A stretch of DNA of 64,000 nucleotides from DATHKG01 sp035489435 (GTDB taxonomy: Bacteria; Bacteroidota; Bacteroidia; Chitinophagales; Chitinophagaceae). The notes below the pieces were generated by a model. It had not been told where the DNA came from and did not search any database. It worked only from the letters and a program-made list of their open reading frames with translations. Positions 9,379-17,601 of this stretch are shown piece after piece. The position numbers and the translations under genes are program-made. Positions within the stretch are counted from its first letter, which is position 1. Each line of letters begins with the position of its first letter. Location: assembly GCA_035489435.1 (NCBI GenBank), contig DATHKG010000029.1; one strand, given 5' to 3'.

Positions 9379-10653
9379 ATGAGAAAATTCTTTTTAGTCC
9401 TGGTATGCATTTATATCAATATTATGGCCTTTGCACAAAAAACAGGTGCCATAAAATCGGAAATTCAGAAGACTGACAGCGGTTACCAGTTGTTGCGCGC
9501 GGGCAAACCGTATTTCGTTAACGGAGCAGGCGGTGGCAAATACCCTGACAGGATTGCGGCTTACGGCGGAAATTCTATACGTACCTGGGGCACACGTGGC
9601 GCCGACAAGATCCTGGATTCTGCCCAGAAACACGGACTTACCGTATTGATGGGACTTGATGTGGCGCGCGAACGTCATGGATTTAATTATGACAACGCTG
9701 ACTCAGTAAAAATGCAACTTGAAAAGATCCGTGCCGAAGTAATGAAATACAAAGATCATCCTGCATTGCTTGCCTGGGGAATTGGAAATGAATTGAATCT
9801 CCAGTATAAAAATACAAAGGTATGGGATGCGGTAAATGACATATCGAAGATGATTCATGAGGTGGATCCAAATCATCCTACCTCAACCATTCTCGCTGGA
9901 GTCAATAAAAACCTGGTGGATCTGATTAAAGAAAAAACAACTGATATAGATTTCCTCGGTATCAACACCTATGGTGGCCTGCAAACGCTTCCGGGAACAT
10001 TGAAGAATGTTGGATGGAACGGACCTTATATGGTGACGGAATGGGGACCTACCGGTCATTGGGAAGGACTTTCGACTGCCTGGAAATCACCGATAGAAGA
10101 AACGAGCAGTGAAAAGGCTGGTGTTTATAAAATGAGGTACGAATATTCTGTTGAAAGAGACAGAGCCAAATGCCTTGGTTCATATGTTTTTTTGTGGGGA
10201 CAAAAACAAGAGCGAACACCTACCTGGTATGGCTTGTTTACAGAAAAAGGGGAAGAGTCTGAAGTAATGGATGTGATGCAGTTTTTATGGTCAGGAAAAT
10301 GGCCGGCAAACAAGGCTCCGCATGTTTACTCATTACAAATCAACAATCTCAAATCGATTCAAAACGTATATTTGGCCCCGGGCAGCATCAGTGCAGTTGC
10401 CACATATGCTACGGATCCTGACAATGATAAACTCAATTATCGCTGGGAGCTGCTTCCTGAACCCACACAAGTGGGAGAAGGTGGTGATTTCGAAGCAAGA
10501 CCGAAACCAATTGAAGGACTTATCAAATCAACTCGTGAAGGAAAAGCAACGCTGCAGTCTCCGGCAAAAGCAGGGGCGTATCGTCTTTTCGTTTACATCA
10601 CTGATGGGAATAACAATGTCGCTACTGCCAACCTTCCGTTTTATGTGAGATAA
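9379..10653 (+). CDS. Clan GH-A glycosidase with C-terminal Ig-like domain
   Basis: Secreted glycoside hydrolase of 424 residues. A Sec signal ends near MAFAQ. The (beta/alpha)8 barrel has the clan GH-A pattern: acid/base Glu138 in GIGNELN at the end of strand 4 and nucleophile Glu221 in MVTEWGP at the end of strand 7, with DFLGINTYGG before it. Residues about 315-424 form an Ig-like domain (ATDPDNDKLNYRWELLPE...YRLFVYITDGNNN). GH2-TIM-barrel proteins and GH158-like beta-1,3-glucanases have this layout, and GH158 enzymes occur with GH16 in beta-1,3-glucan loci of Bacteroides; I cannot choose between them by eye. Position after two GH16 genes favours a glucan-trimming role. Confidence 0.82.
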   Translation: MRKFFLVLVCIYINIMAFAQKTGAIKSEIQKTDSGYQLLRAGKPYFVNGAGGGKYPDRIAAYGGNSIRTWGTRGADKILDSAQKHGLTVLMGLDVARERHGFNYDNADSVKMQLEKIRAEVMKYKDHPALLAWGIGNELNLQYKNTKVWDAVNDISKMIHEVDPNHPTSTILAGVNKNLVDLIKEKTTDIDFLGINTYGGLQTLPGTLKNVGWNGPYMVTEWGPTGHWEGLSTAWKSPIEETSSEKAGVYKMRYEYSVERDRAKCLGSYVFLWGQKQERTPTWYGLFTEKGEESEVMDVMQFLWSGKWPANKAPHVYSLQINNLKSIQNVYLAPGSISAVATYATDPDNDKLNYRWELLPEPTQVGEGGDFEARPKPIEGLIKSTREGKATLQSPAKAGAYRLFVYITDGNNNVATANLPFYVR

Positions 10654-10796
10654 GGAAGGAATATATTTTTGTTTATCTGATTTAAAACATAGCTTAGCTA
10701 CAGGTACCCCGCCATAATCTTCCCTTACCCTCCCCATTATTCAGATTGCATTTCCAAGGTCTCGACTCCTCATCATATAACCCTCAAACAAAAAAC

Positions 10797-11354
10797 ATGA
10801 AGAAGATTATTCCTGGAATTATTTTCTGTGCATGCCTCTGGGCCTGCAACGACGACAAACAAGCTGAAACTGCAGGCGATGTAGCCACTGATAGCAGCTC
10901 TGTCAAAAAGCCGGCTACAGAAGTACTGGATTTAAGCGAAGCTGATGGCCTGAAAGCTTCGTTCGCAGCCCTGGCTAAAGGCGATATAGATGGAATGACA
11001 GCCAATTACGATGACAGTGCCCGGTATTTCTGGGCAGCAGGCGATAGTGCTGTTGGCAAACAAGCCATTAAAGATTACTGGAACAACCGCTGGAAACTCA
11101 TCGAATCTCTGTCGTTTCCTGAAGTCATTGTATTACCGGTAAAAATAAATGAAAGCCAGTCGCCACGGTATGCTCCGAACGGCAAATGGGTTTTCGCCTG
11201 GACGCTCTCACAAGTAAAATATAAAAATGGAAAGACGCTTACTTTTTGGGCCCATACTGATTATTATTACAATGAGGCCGGCAAAGTTGTAACTGTAATT
11301 CAATTTATAGACCGTTATCCAATTATGGAAGCTACGAAGGGCCTGGTGAAATAA
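10797..11354 (+). CDS. SnoaL/NTF2-like lipoprotein
   Basis: Small lipoprotein of 185 residues. The ATG at 10797 gives MKKIIPGIIFCACLWAC with a lipobox Cys; an upstream TTG in the same frame would add an unlikely hydrophilic leader. The body (LKASFAALAKGDIDGMTANYDDSARYFW...GKQAIKDYWNNRW...HTDYYYNEAGKVVTVIQFIDRY) matches the SnoaL-like nuclear transport factor 2 fold, a cone-shaped alpha+beta barrel binding small ligands. No catalytic residue set can be named. It ends the plus-strand run of PUL 1 and is followed by a terminator facing the minus-strand sensor kinase; membership of the PUL is uncertain. Confidence 0.8.
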   Translation: MKKIIPGIIFCACLWACNDDKQAETAGDVATDSSSVKKPATEVLDLSEADGLKASFAALAKGDIDGMTANYDDSARYFWAAGDSAVGKQAIKDYWNNRWKLIESLSFPEVIVLPVKINESQSPRYAPNGKWVFAWTLSQVKYKNGKTLTFWAHTDYYYNEAGKVVTVIQFIDRYPIMEATKGLVK

Positions 11355-11378
11355 ATCATAGTGTTTGCTCCAAAGGAT

Positions 11379-11413
11379 AGTCGGAGTTTAAGTAAACTTC
11401 CGACTTTCCTTTT
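11379..11413 (+). terminator. Terminator between convergent genes
   Basis: Inverted repeat AGTCGGAGTTT / AAACTTCCGACT (11379-11405, one bulged base) with a short loop, followed by TTCCTTTT. It separates the SnoaL-like gene from the convergent kinase gene that ends at 11422. Confidence 0.7.
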
Positions 11414-11421
11414 CAAAGTCA

Positions 11422-13659
11422 TCAAGAAAATGAAACATTGGCATGGTCTATCGGCTTAAAGTTGAAAATTACTTTTATATGCGTTCCGACATTTGTTTCA
11501 ATGCTTAAACTACCTCCCAGATCATCGGTGAGACCCTGGAGCAATTCCATACCCATCGATGCCCCTATTTTGGTGTCAAAATCAACAGGAAGCCCGCGTC
11601 CATTGTCAGCAATACTCAATAAAAGCTGAGAATCTGAAATATGAGTAAGCGATATCGAGATTTTTTTGTTTGCCGTTTTTGCAAACGCATATTTAATCGA
11701 ATTGGTAATCGCCTCGTTAAGTATCAGCCCTAATGTAATTGCAGACGCGTGGTTCAATTCGATGTTCTCTATTTGCAGTGAAAATCCGATGTTTTCCCGG
11801 ATAGAATAGCTTTCACGGAGGTACTCAACCAGTTCATATATGTACTCGGGCATATGGATGGTAGACAATGTTTCGGACTGGTAAAGTTTCTGATGAATAA
11901 TAGACATTGAGTGAATTCTGTGCTGGCTTTCTTTTATAGCAGATAAGGCTTCTTTGTTTTTAAGATAACTTGATTGGATCTCCAGCAGGCTTGCCACAAT
12001 GTGAAAGTTATTTTTAACACGATGATGAATTTCTTTGATCAGCCATTCTTTTTCAGTTAAGAGATGCTGTAACTGTTCGTTTTTATGAAGTATAACCTCA
12101 TTGCTTTGTTGTTTATGCAAGTATTGCCTGTAGAGCAATCCGATAATGACAAACAGTAAGGCAATTCCGCCGATTGTAAAATTCCTTACCAGTTTCACAC
12201 GGTCAAGATGGTTTTGTTGCAACTGGTTCTTTTGATTCAGTACAGTTATTTCATTTTTATTTTTTTCTGTTTCGTATTCCACTTCCAATTGACTTATTTG
12301 CCTGCTGGTGGTTTCATCAAAAAGTGAATCATTCAAAGTTTGATATTTCAGCAAATTTTCTGTTGCTGATTTGTAATACCCCAGGGCTGTATCTAACCGG
12401 AACCTGAGGAAATAATCTTCTTTGATCCGGTGAGGGTCACCGATTTTCCTGCCTAATGAATCTATTGTTCCAATATATATGTTGGCCAAAGAATATTGTT
12501 TTGACTGCAGGTGAAAACCGATAAGTAAAGAATAGTACTGGTGCAGCTGCTTATCCGATGGCCGGTGGGTTTTGATGAGTTGCAGTATCTGGTTGGAATA
12601 ATATTTGACTGCAGCATATTGTTTCAACTCGTTGTAAATTCTTAGATAGGATAGTGGAGTATAAATATAGCTTTCATCATCTCCCGGCTCTAGAAGTTTT
12701 TTTGGAAGCTTTCTCATAAATAACAACGCTTCATCAGGATTTTCTAATGCAATATAGCTGTCAACGATATTAGCCATTACTTGCAACACCGCGTCATTGT
12801 CCTTGTGATCTTCAGCAACCTTAAGCGCTGCCTTGAAGTATCCAATTGCCTTTTCGTTTTCTTTTAGCCGGCCTAAAATAATTCCTATATAATTATTGAC
12901 CTGGCAGAGGGTCATGCTGTTATCCCCTGTTTTGAGGGCACTCGTCAGCGCCATCAGGCCATGATTCAGGGCCTGCTTGTAATTGCCGTCAGTAAAATAG
13001 ATGTTGGAATATAAAATATATACGCCCTGGAGGTTTGTAAAATTTATTGATTTATAAAGCTGTAAGGATAGATTGAGCTTTTCGATAGCTTTTTCCCTCA
13101 GATCGTCTACCGCGTACAGATCAGCAAGAAATTTAAGACTATACGCTTCCTGTTCTACGTAACCAGCTTTATGAAAAGATTGAATAGCCAGTTCGACAAG
13201 ACGTCTTTTCTCTGCATTTTCAACCGGGATGGCATAATTATAATAGTCTGATAAACTAAACCATGCCACACCTGCATAATACTGATTCTTTGCATTCTTC
13301 AACAGGCTGGTAGCTTTTTCCGCTAATTCTTTTCCTATTTTTTCCTGTCCTCTTTCCCTGGCAAGAAGTGATTCAAACAAAATCTGGATATTATCAGCAT
13401 CATCCGATTTAATTTTTTTATTCAGCAGCGCTACCTTACGCATACATTCCCCGGCGCTGTCAAGATCGATCTTTAGCTCTCCGGATTTAAATATGTGGTA
13501 TTGAGCTTCCATGAAATAAATATGCATCCGGTCCGCATCTGGTGTCCCTTCATTTAAGGTCTTCCGAAGCAAGTCCCACCACTCTTTGCCAACCCCCTGG
13601 CTATAAGTTGTAAGTCCTGTTAAGGTCAGCATTATCACTATAATTAGCCTGTTCAACAT
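11422..13659 (-). CDS. TPR-containing sensor histidine kinase (HisKA_2 type)
   Basis: Membrane sensor kinase of 745 residues. Signal peptide (MLNRLIIVIMLTLTGLTTYSQ), then about 400 residues of TPR-like helical repeats predicted periplasmic, a coiled coil (about 455-490), one transmembrane helix near 490-508 (FTIGGIALLFVIIGLLYRQYL), then a DHp region with HHRVKNNFHIVASLLEIQ (phospho-His near 545), which is the HisKA_2 / HWE-like signature, and an HATPase_c domain with NEAITNSIKYAF and ADNGRGLPVDFD. It lies 11 bp downstream of an NtrC-type regulator on the same strand, so the two form an operon and probably a cognate pair. The TPR region may sense a protein or peptide partner; the signal is unknown. 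Confidence 0.9.
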   Translation of the reverse strand: MLNRLIIVIMLTLTGLTTYSQGVGKEWWDLLRKTLNEGTPDADRMHIYFMEAQYHIFKSGELKIDLDSAGECMRKVALLNKKIKSDDADNIQILFESLLARERGQEKIGKELAEKATSLLKNAKNQYYAGVAWFSLSDYYNYAIPVENAEKRRLVELAIQSFHKAGYVEQEAYSLKFLADLYAVDDLREKAIEKLNLSLQLYKSINFTNLQGVYILYSNIYFTDGNYKQALNHGLMALTSALKTGDNSMTLCQVNNYIGIILGRLKENEKAIGYFKAALKVAEDHKDNDAVLQVMANIVDSYIALENPDEALLFMRKLPKKLLEPGDDESYIYTPLSYLRIYNELKQYAAVKYYSNQILQLIKTHRPSDKQLHQYYSLLIGFHLQSKQYSLANIYIGTIDSLGRKIGDPHRIKEDYFLRFRLDTALGYYKSATENLLKYQTLNDSLFDETTSRQISQLEVEYETEKNKNEITVLNQKNQLQQNHLDRVKLVRNFTIGGIALLFVIIGLLYRQYLHKQQSNEVILHKNEQLQHLLTEKEWLIKEIHHRVKNNFHIVASLLEIQSSYLKNKEALSAIKESQHRIHSMSIIHQKLYQSETLSTIHMPEYIYELVEYLRESYSIRENIGFSLQIENIELNHASAITLGLILNEAITNSIKYAFAKTANKKISISLTHISDSQLLLSIADNGRGLPVDFDTKIGASMGMELLQGLTDDLGGSLSIETNVGTHIKVIFNFKPIDHANVSFS

Positions 13660-13670
13660 ACTTTAAATGG

Positions 13671-15104
13671 TTAATTATTTTTCCTGGCAATTATGTCCTT
13701 TTCAATGCCCAGTTTTTTTATTCTTGAGTTCAGCGTGTTCACGTTTACATCAAGAATTTCTGCGGCGCCACCTTTGCCGGATATTTTCCAGTTACAGCTT
13801 TCAAGCACCGCAAGTATGTGATCACGTTCGTTTTCTATCATGGTTTTGAATCCGTTGTGATTGTTCGGGATCACAGTGGCCGTATTTTTTGAAGCTGGTA
13901 TTTCGAGTGATTCAATAAAATCGCCCTTTGCAAACACCACATTTCGTTGGATAGTATTTTCTAATTCCCTGATATTGCCCGGCCATTGATACTGCATGAG
14001 CATTTTTGTAGCTTCTATGGACAGTTCAGGGACTCGTCTTCCTTCTTCAGTACTATACTTTTTCAAAAAATGATTTGCCAATAGCGGTATATCTTCTTTT
14101 CTTTCCCGCAGCGATGGCAATAGTAAAGGGAAAACGTTAAGCCGGTAATAAAGGTCAATGCGAAAGCGTCCTGCTGCTACTTCCTCTTCCAGGTCTTTAT
14201 TGGTAGCTGCAAGCACCCGTACATTAATCTTTTTAGGCTTGCCTCCAACAGGTTCAATTTCTCTTTCCTGTAATACCCGCAGGAACTTGACCTGCAGTTC
14301 AAGCGGTAACTCGCCGATCTCATCCAGGAAAATTGTTCCACCATCAGCCAGATCAAACTTACCTTCCCTTTTATTAACGGCTCCGGTATAAGAGCCTTTT
14401 TCATGCCCGAACAAATCAGATTCGATAAGATTAGCTGGCAATGTTCCGCAATTAACAACGATGAATGGTTTATGACGCCTGGCGGAAACCTTGTGAATCG
14501 AATGAGCAATCAATTCTTTTCCTGTACCACTTTCGCCAAGTATCAGTACGGAGATATCTGTAGACCCAACCATCTTGGCGCGTTCAAGTGATTCTAGAAA
14601 TTTTTGGCTCCTGCCAACGAGGTGACTGAATTCAGGGGGAAGGACAATGGGTGCGGTTTTTTGTGAGGAAGGAATATTGATTTTTTCAGTCACCCGGTTT
14701 TTGTGCAGGTACAAGGCAACGTCTAGCATAATCAATACATCCTTCGCACGAAAAGGTTTGACCATAAAGCCATAAGGCTTTGTTGTTTTTGCCTCTTCCA
14801 GTATCTGCCTGTTGGAATTGGCAGATAAATAGACAAAGGCCATATTTTTTTCATTAAGTATTTTACCAAGATCAATACCGGTGCCTTCTCCCTGTAGAAA
14901 AATATCAACTAACACCAAGTCTGGTTTTTCTTTTTCAATGATTGATAACGCAGCAGTAACTGATCGTGCAATAGAACAAGTGGAATAACCTGCGTTCGTG
15001 AGGATAACATTGAGACTTTTCGCTTCAATAAATTGATCTTCTACTATCAGAATCTTTGCTTTCAATGAAGTTTTATTTGATTTGCTTAATACTTTTATTA
15101 ACAA
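13671..15104 (-). CDS. Sigma-54-dependent response regulator, NtrC family
   Basis: Response regulator of 477 residues that would activate RNA polymerase with sigma-54. REC domain at about 15-130 with phospho-acceptor Asp67 (LVLVDIF) and Lys116 (MVKPF). The AAA+ domain follows with Walker A GESGTGKE (190-197), the sigma-54 contact loop as GSYTGA (237-242, a Phe-to-Tyr and Ala-to-Ser version of GAFTGA), and Walker B GGTIFLDEIGELP. A Fis-type helix-turn-helix ends the protein (GGAAEILDVNVNTLNSRIKKLGI). The frame has no ATG start: either TTG at 15104 or TTG at 15065, the latter giving the more typical MKAKILIVED. The downstream partner is the TPR kinase. Pairing an NtrC-type regulator with a HisKA_2 kinase is less usual in this phylum than a LytTR partner. 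Confidence 0.92.
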   Translation of the reverse strand: MLIKVLSKSNKTSLKAKILIVEDQFIEAKSLNVILTNAGYSTCSIARSVTAALSIIEKEKPDLVLVDIFLQGEGTGIDLGKILNEKNMAFVYLSANSNRQILEEAKTTKPYGFMVKPFRAKDVLIMLDVALYLHKNRVTEKINIPSSQKTAPIVLPPEFSHLVGRSQKFLESLERAKMVGSTDISVLILGESGTGKELIAHSIHKVSARRHKPFIVVNCGTLPANLIESDLFGHEKGSYTGAVNKREGKFDLADGGTIFLDEIGELPLELQVKFLRVLQEREIEPVGGKPKKINVRVLAATNKDLEEEVAAGRFRIDLYYRLNVFPLLLPSLRERKEDIPLLANHFLKKYSTEEGRRVPELSIEATKMLMQYQWPGNIRELENTIQRNVVFAKGDFIESLEIPASKNTATVIPNNHNGFKTMIENERDHILAVLESCNWKISGKGGAAEILDVNVNTLNSRIKKLGIEKDIIARKNN

Positions 15105-15593
15105 TGAATAAACTTTTATTAATTATTAATAAATTTACAACAGTTATTTGTCCGAACCATAAAACATTCATGTTCAACAGTCTACCTACGGATTTTTTCA
15201 ATAATTATTGATATAGCAATAAAGTATTTCATTGATAAAATATTAAAGTATTGCAAACCAATTATCTAAAAAACTGGCATAGATCTTCGTTATAACACAA
15301 AAGAATTTTCCTCATAAGGATGGAAATGAGATAGAGAACCGGAAGGAAATACATTCTCTTGAGCTACAGCACCGTAACCTAATATTTTTTCAATAACAAC
15401 TTTTAATCAGGCTGAAATAAGTCTGACAGTAAAAGCAATTGTCAGCAAAAATAATTATTCACTGATAAGCCATTGATCTATACTGAAGACTGTGTTGCAG
15501 CCGGATCCAGGGAAGACTTATTGTAGTTTTTCGCAGCATGCTTAACAATTAATAAAATTATTGTAAAGATACACCAGTACTAAAACTATTGTA
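15105..15593. other. 489-bp AT-rich divergent intergenic region
   Basis: No gene found. It separates the minus-strand regulator from the plus-strand small-protein pair and so holds promoters in both directions. Two features stand out: an inverted repeat CTGACA / TGTCAG (15423-15428 and 15440-15445, 11-bp spacer), operator-like; and a 19-bp direct repeat (15559-15577 and 15587-15605, one mismatch, period 28) whose second copy covers the start codon at 15594. I searched for a clear -24/-12 sigma-54 element and did not find one. Confidence 0.6.
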
Positions 15594-15605
15594 ATGATAC
15601 ACCAG
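15559..15605 (+). repeat. 19-bp direct repeat overlapping the start of the first C-x2-C gene
   Basis: TATTGTAAAGATACACCAG at 15559-15577 and the same with one change (AATG for AAAG) at 15587-15605. The change creates the ATG at 15594. The upstream copy has no start codon and runs into TAA. Confidence 0.85.
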
Positions 15606-15932
15606 GAAAAACTGTTGATACCGATACAGGTAATACCCAATCCCGATTCAATTGGTGAAATAGTCGCAGGTCTCAAAACGCGGGGTTACCAGCTTAAGTT
15701 CAGAAGAGAAACAACCTGTGTCAATTGCATAGAATTGAACCGCTGGATTATGCCCGATAGTTTCATGGTAGACGAATATTACCATTTCGAAGATACTTTG
15801 AATACTGACAGAGACAGAACGCTCTATGCCATTTCTTCAATTGACGGACTCAAAGGTTTTCTCATAGATGCATGTTTCGTTTATGAAGACAACATTAGCC
15901 CGGAAATGACACAAAAACTACAATTCGAATAA
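15594..15932 (+). CDS. Small conserved C-x2-C protein, first of a tandem pair
   Basis: Cytosolic protein of 112 residues without signal peptide. It belongs with a Bacteroidota family of about 100-residue proteins that databases often label phosphoribosylpyrophosphate synthetase; nothing in the sequence supports that activity. Shared landmarks with the next gene are L-x-x-RGY, a Cys pair (TCVNC, about residues 42-45), F-x-[VI]DE-x-YHFE, and KGFLIDA near the end. The Cys pair could bind metal or be redox active. It has an N-terminal extension (HQEKLLIPIQVIPNPD) absent from its neighbour. The function is not known. Confidence 0.75.
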   Translation: MIHQEKLLIPIQVIPNPDSIGEIVAGLKTRGYQLKFRRETTCVNCIELNRWIMPDSFMVDEYYHFEDTLNTDRDRTLYAISSIDGLKGFLIDACFVYEDNISPEMTQKLQFE

Positions 15933-15974
15933 CCTTGGGAGAATACAAACAATCAAAGTTAAAACTAAAATATT

Positions 15975-16292
15975 ATGCAAAATTATGAATCACTGGTCGA
16001 TGCTATGGATGATCTCAGGAAAAGAGGTTATGAAGCCGACTTTGAACCGCAGTCAGATTGCCTGTACTGCAGCAACCTGGATTTGCGGCTAAACGAAGAA
16101 GAATTTCATATAGACGAAGTCTACCATTTTGAAGGAGATTCCAGGACTGGAGATAACGCCGTCGTCTATGCGCTAACTGCTCCTGGTGGAGTAAAAGGCA
16201 CCATAGTGGACGGGTATGGCGCATCCTCAGAAAGCACCGGTGTTGATATGATAAAGAAGCTGCAAAATCACCCGACAATAGCAAGCGGCTAA
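15975..16292 (+). CDS. Small conserved C-x2-C protein, second of a tandem pair
   Basis: Cytosolic acidic protein of 105 residues, paralogous to the preceding gene 42 bp upstream. Alignable blocks: LRKRGYEADFEPQSDCLYC, FHIDEVYHFEGD, VVYALTAPGGVKGTIVDGYG and a C-terminal MIKKLQ. It is closer than its neighbour to the usual form of this family, so the first copy is probably the diverged duplicate. Same remarks on the misleading database name apply. Both genes likely share the promoter upstream of 15594. Confidence 0.78.
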   Translation: MQNYESLVDAMDDLRKRGYEADFEPQSDCLYCSNLDLRLNEEEFHIDEVYHFEGDSRTGDNAVVYALTAPGGVKGTIVDGYGASSESTGVDMIKKLQNHPTIASG

Positions 16293-16335
16293 CAAGTAAA
16301 AAATTATTCCATCATGAAAATCATTTTCCAATAAT

Positions 16336-16478
16336 CACGGCACTCACAACACTCACAACACTCACAACATTCACAACACGCACAACACTCACAGCACTCC
16401 CACATTCACAACACTCACAACATTCACAACATTCACAACACTCACGGCACTCACAACATTCACGGCATTCACAACATT
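16336..16478 (+). repeat. 9-bp minisatellite, 16 units
   Basis: Fifteen exact 9-bp units of the form CAC-[AG][AG]C-A[CT][TG] (mostly CACAACACT and CACAACATT) plus one 8-bp irregular unit at 16399-16406 run without a break from 16336 to 16478. The array lies in the gap between the C-x2-C pair and the esterase gene, ending 23 bp before its ATG. Although the period is a multiple of three it belongs to no credible ORF. There are no unique spacers, so it is not a CRISPR array. Confidence 0.95.
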
Positions 16479-16501
16479 ATTCATATTTAAAAACAATATT
16501 T

Positions 16502-17491
16502 ATGGCTCAGCCCAAACAAACACTAAAAGCCGAAAACGATCCACGCATTTTTAAAGAAATAAGAGGGTTCCTGAAAGTACTTAATTCAGGTACAGGTAAA
16601 CCTATAGAACAACTGAGCCCCGCAGATGCGCGAAAAGTGCTGGTTGATGCACAAAATTCAACCACAGTTGATTACTCAGGTATTGAAGAATCTGAGAAAA
16701 TGATAAACCAGGACGGAGAAAATCTCAAGATACATATCACAAAACCAATAGGCGCCGGTCCAGGTGCGCCGGTATTCATTTTTATACATGGTGGGGGATG
16801 GGTATTGGGAGATTACCCGACACATAGGAGATTAGTAAGAGATCTTGTTGTGGAAAGCGGGGCTGATGCAGTCTTTCCAGACTATACTCCATCTCCCGAA
16901 GCCCGTTATCCTACCGCCATTAATCAGATATATGCTACTATAAAATGGGTGTCCGGGCATGGAGATGAAATCGGGGTGAATGGAAAAAATCTTGCTGTTG
17001 TTGGCAATAGTGTAGGTGGAAATATGACCGCATCTGTCGTTCTGATGGCAAAGGAAAAAGATGGTCCGTCAATAAAGCTCCAGGTATTACTGTGGCCGGT
17101 AACTGATGCAGATTTTGAAACCGGTTCATATAAAGAACTGGGTGAGGGAAGGTTTCTGTCAAGAAACATGATGATCTGGTTTTGGGATAATTATTTGCCC
17201 GATAAAAATGCACGGAAAGAAATCTACGCCTCACCGTTGCAGGCAACTTTGGAACAATTGAAAGGACTTCCGCCCGCCTTAGTTCAAACTGCAGAAAATG
17301 ATGTGCTGCGCGATGAAGGCGAAGCGTATGCGAGGAAATTAAATGAAGCCGGGGTTGCTGTAACATTAACCCGGTATGGTGGATTGATTCATGATTACGG
17401 TTTGTTGAATCCAATAGCAGAAACTCCTGCTATTAAAACGGCACTATTGCAGGCGGCAACTATTATCAAAGAAGCATTGAAACTTTCATAG
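16502..17491 (+). CDS. Alpha/beta hydrolase, hormone-sensitive lipase (family IV) type
   Basis: Esterase-like protein of 329 residues. It shows the oxyanion motif HGGGW near residue 97, the nucleophile elbow GNSVGGN (Ser170; family IV usually has GDSAGG), an acid in TAENDVLRDEG and the catalytic His in LIHDYGLLN. No signal peptide is seen, so it is probably cytosolic. It should hydrolyse short-chain esters; the natural substrate is unknown. Neighbours are an NAD(P)-binding reductase and another alpha/beta hydrolase, which suggests a small detoxification or stress group. The 9-bp array immediately upstream would be in its 5' leader. Confidence 0.88.
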   Translation: MAQPKQTLKAENDPRIFKEIRGFLKVLNSGTGKPIEQLSPADARKVLVDAQNSTTVDYSGIEESEKMINQDGENLKIHITKPIGAGPGAPVFIFIHGGGWVLGDYPTHRRLVRDLVVESGADAVFPDYTPSPEARYPTAINQIYATIKWVSGHGDEIGVNGKNLAVVGNSVGGNMTASVVLMAKEKDGPSIKLQVLLWPVTDADFETGSYKELGEGRFLSRNMMIWFWDNYLPDKNARKEIYASPLQATLEQLKGLPPALVQTAENDVLRDEGEAYARKLNEAGVAVTLTRYGGLIHDYGLLNPIAETPAIKTALLQAATIIKEALKLS

Positions 17492-17601
17492 CAGGATAAA
17501 CAATGAAATCAACCTGGGTTTTTTAATACAGTTTTTGAATACTTATCAATCATATAGGCACTTAGTAAACCAATCATAAAATAAATTAAAAACACAAAAA
17601 A

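Noticed and set aside
15105..15593. Sigma-54 promoter beside the NtrC-type gene
   Set aside because: A TGGCA near 15275 was checked, but the spacing and downstream TTCG do not fit the -24/-12 pattern.
16336..16478. CRISPR-like array
   Set aside because: The units are 9 bp without unique spacers and no cas gene is near; it is a minisatellite.
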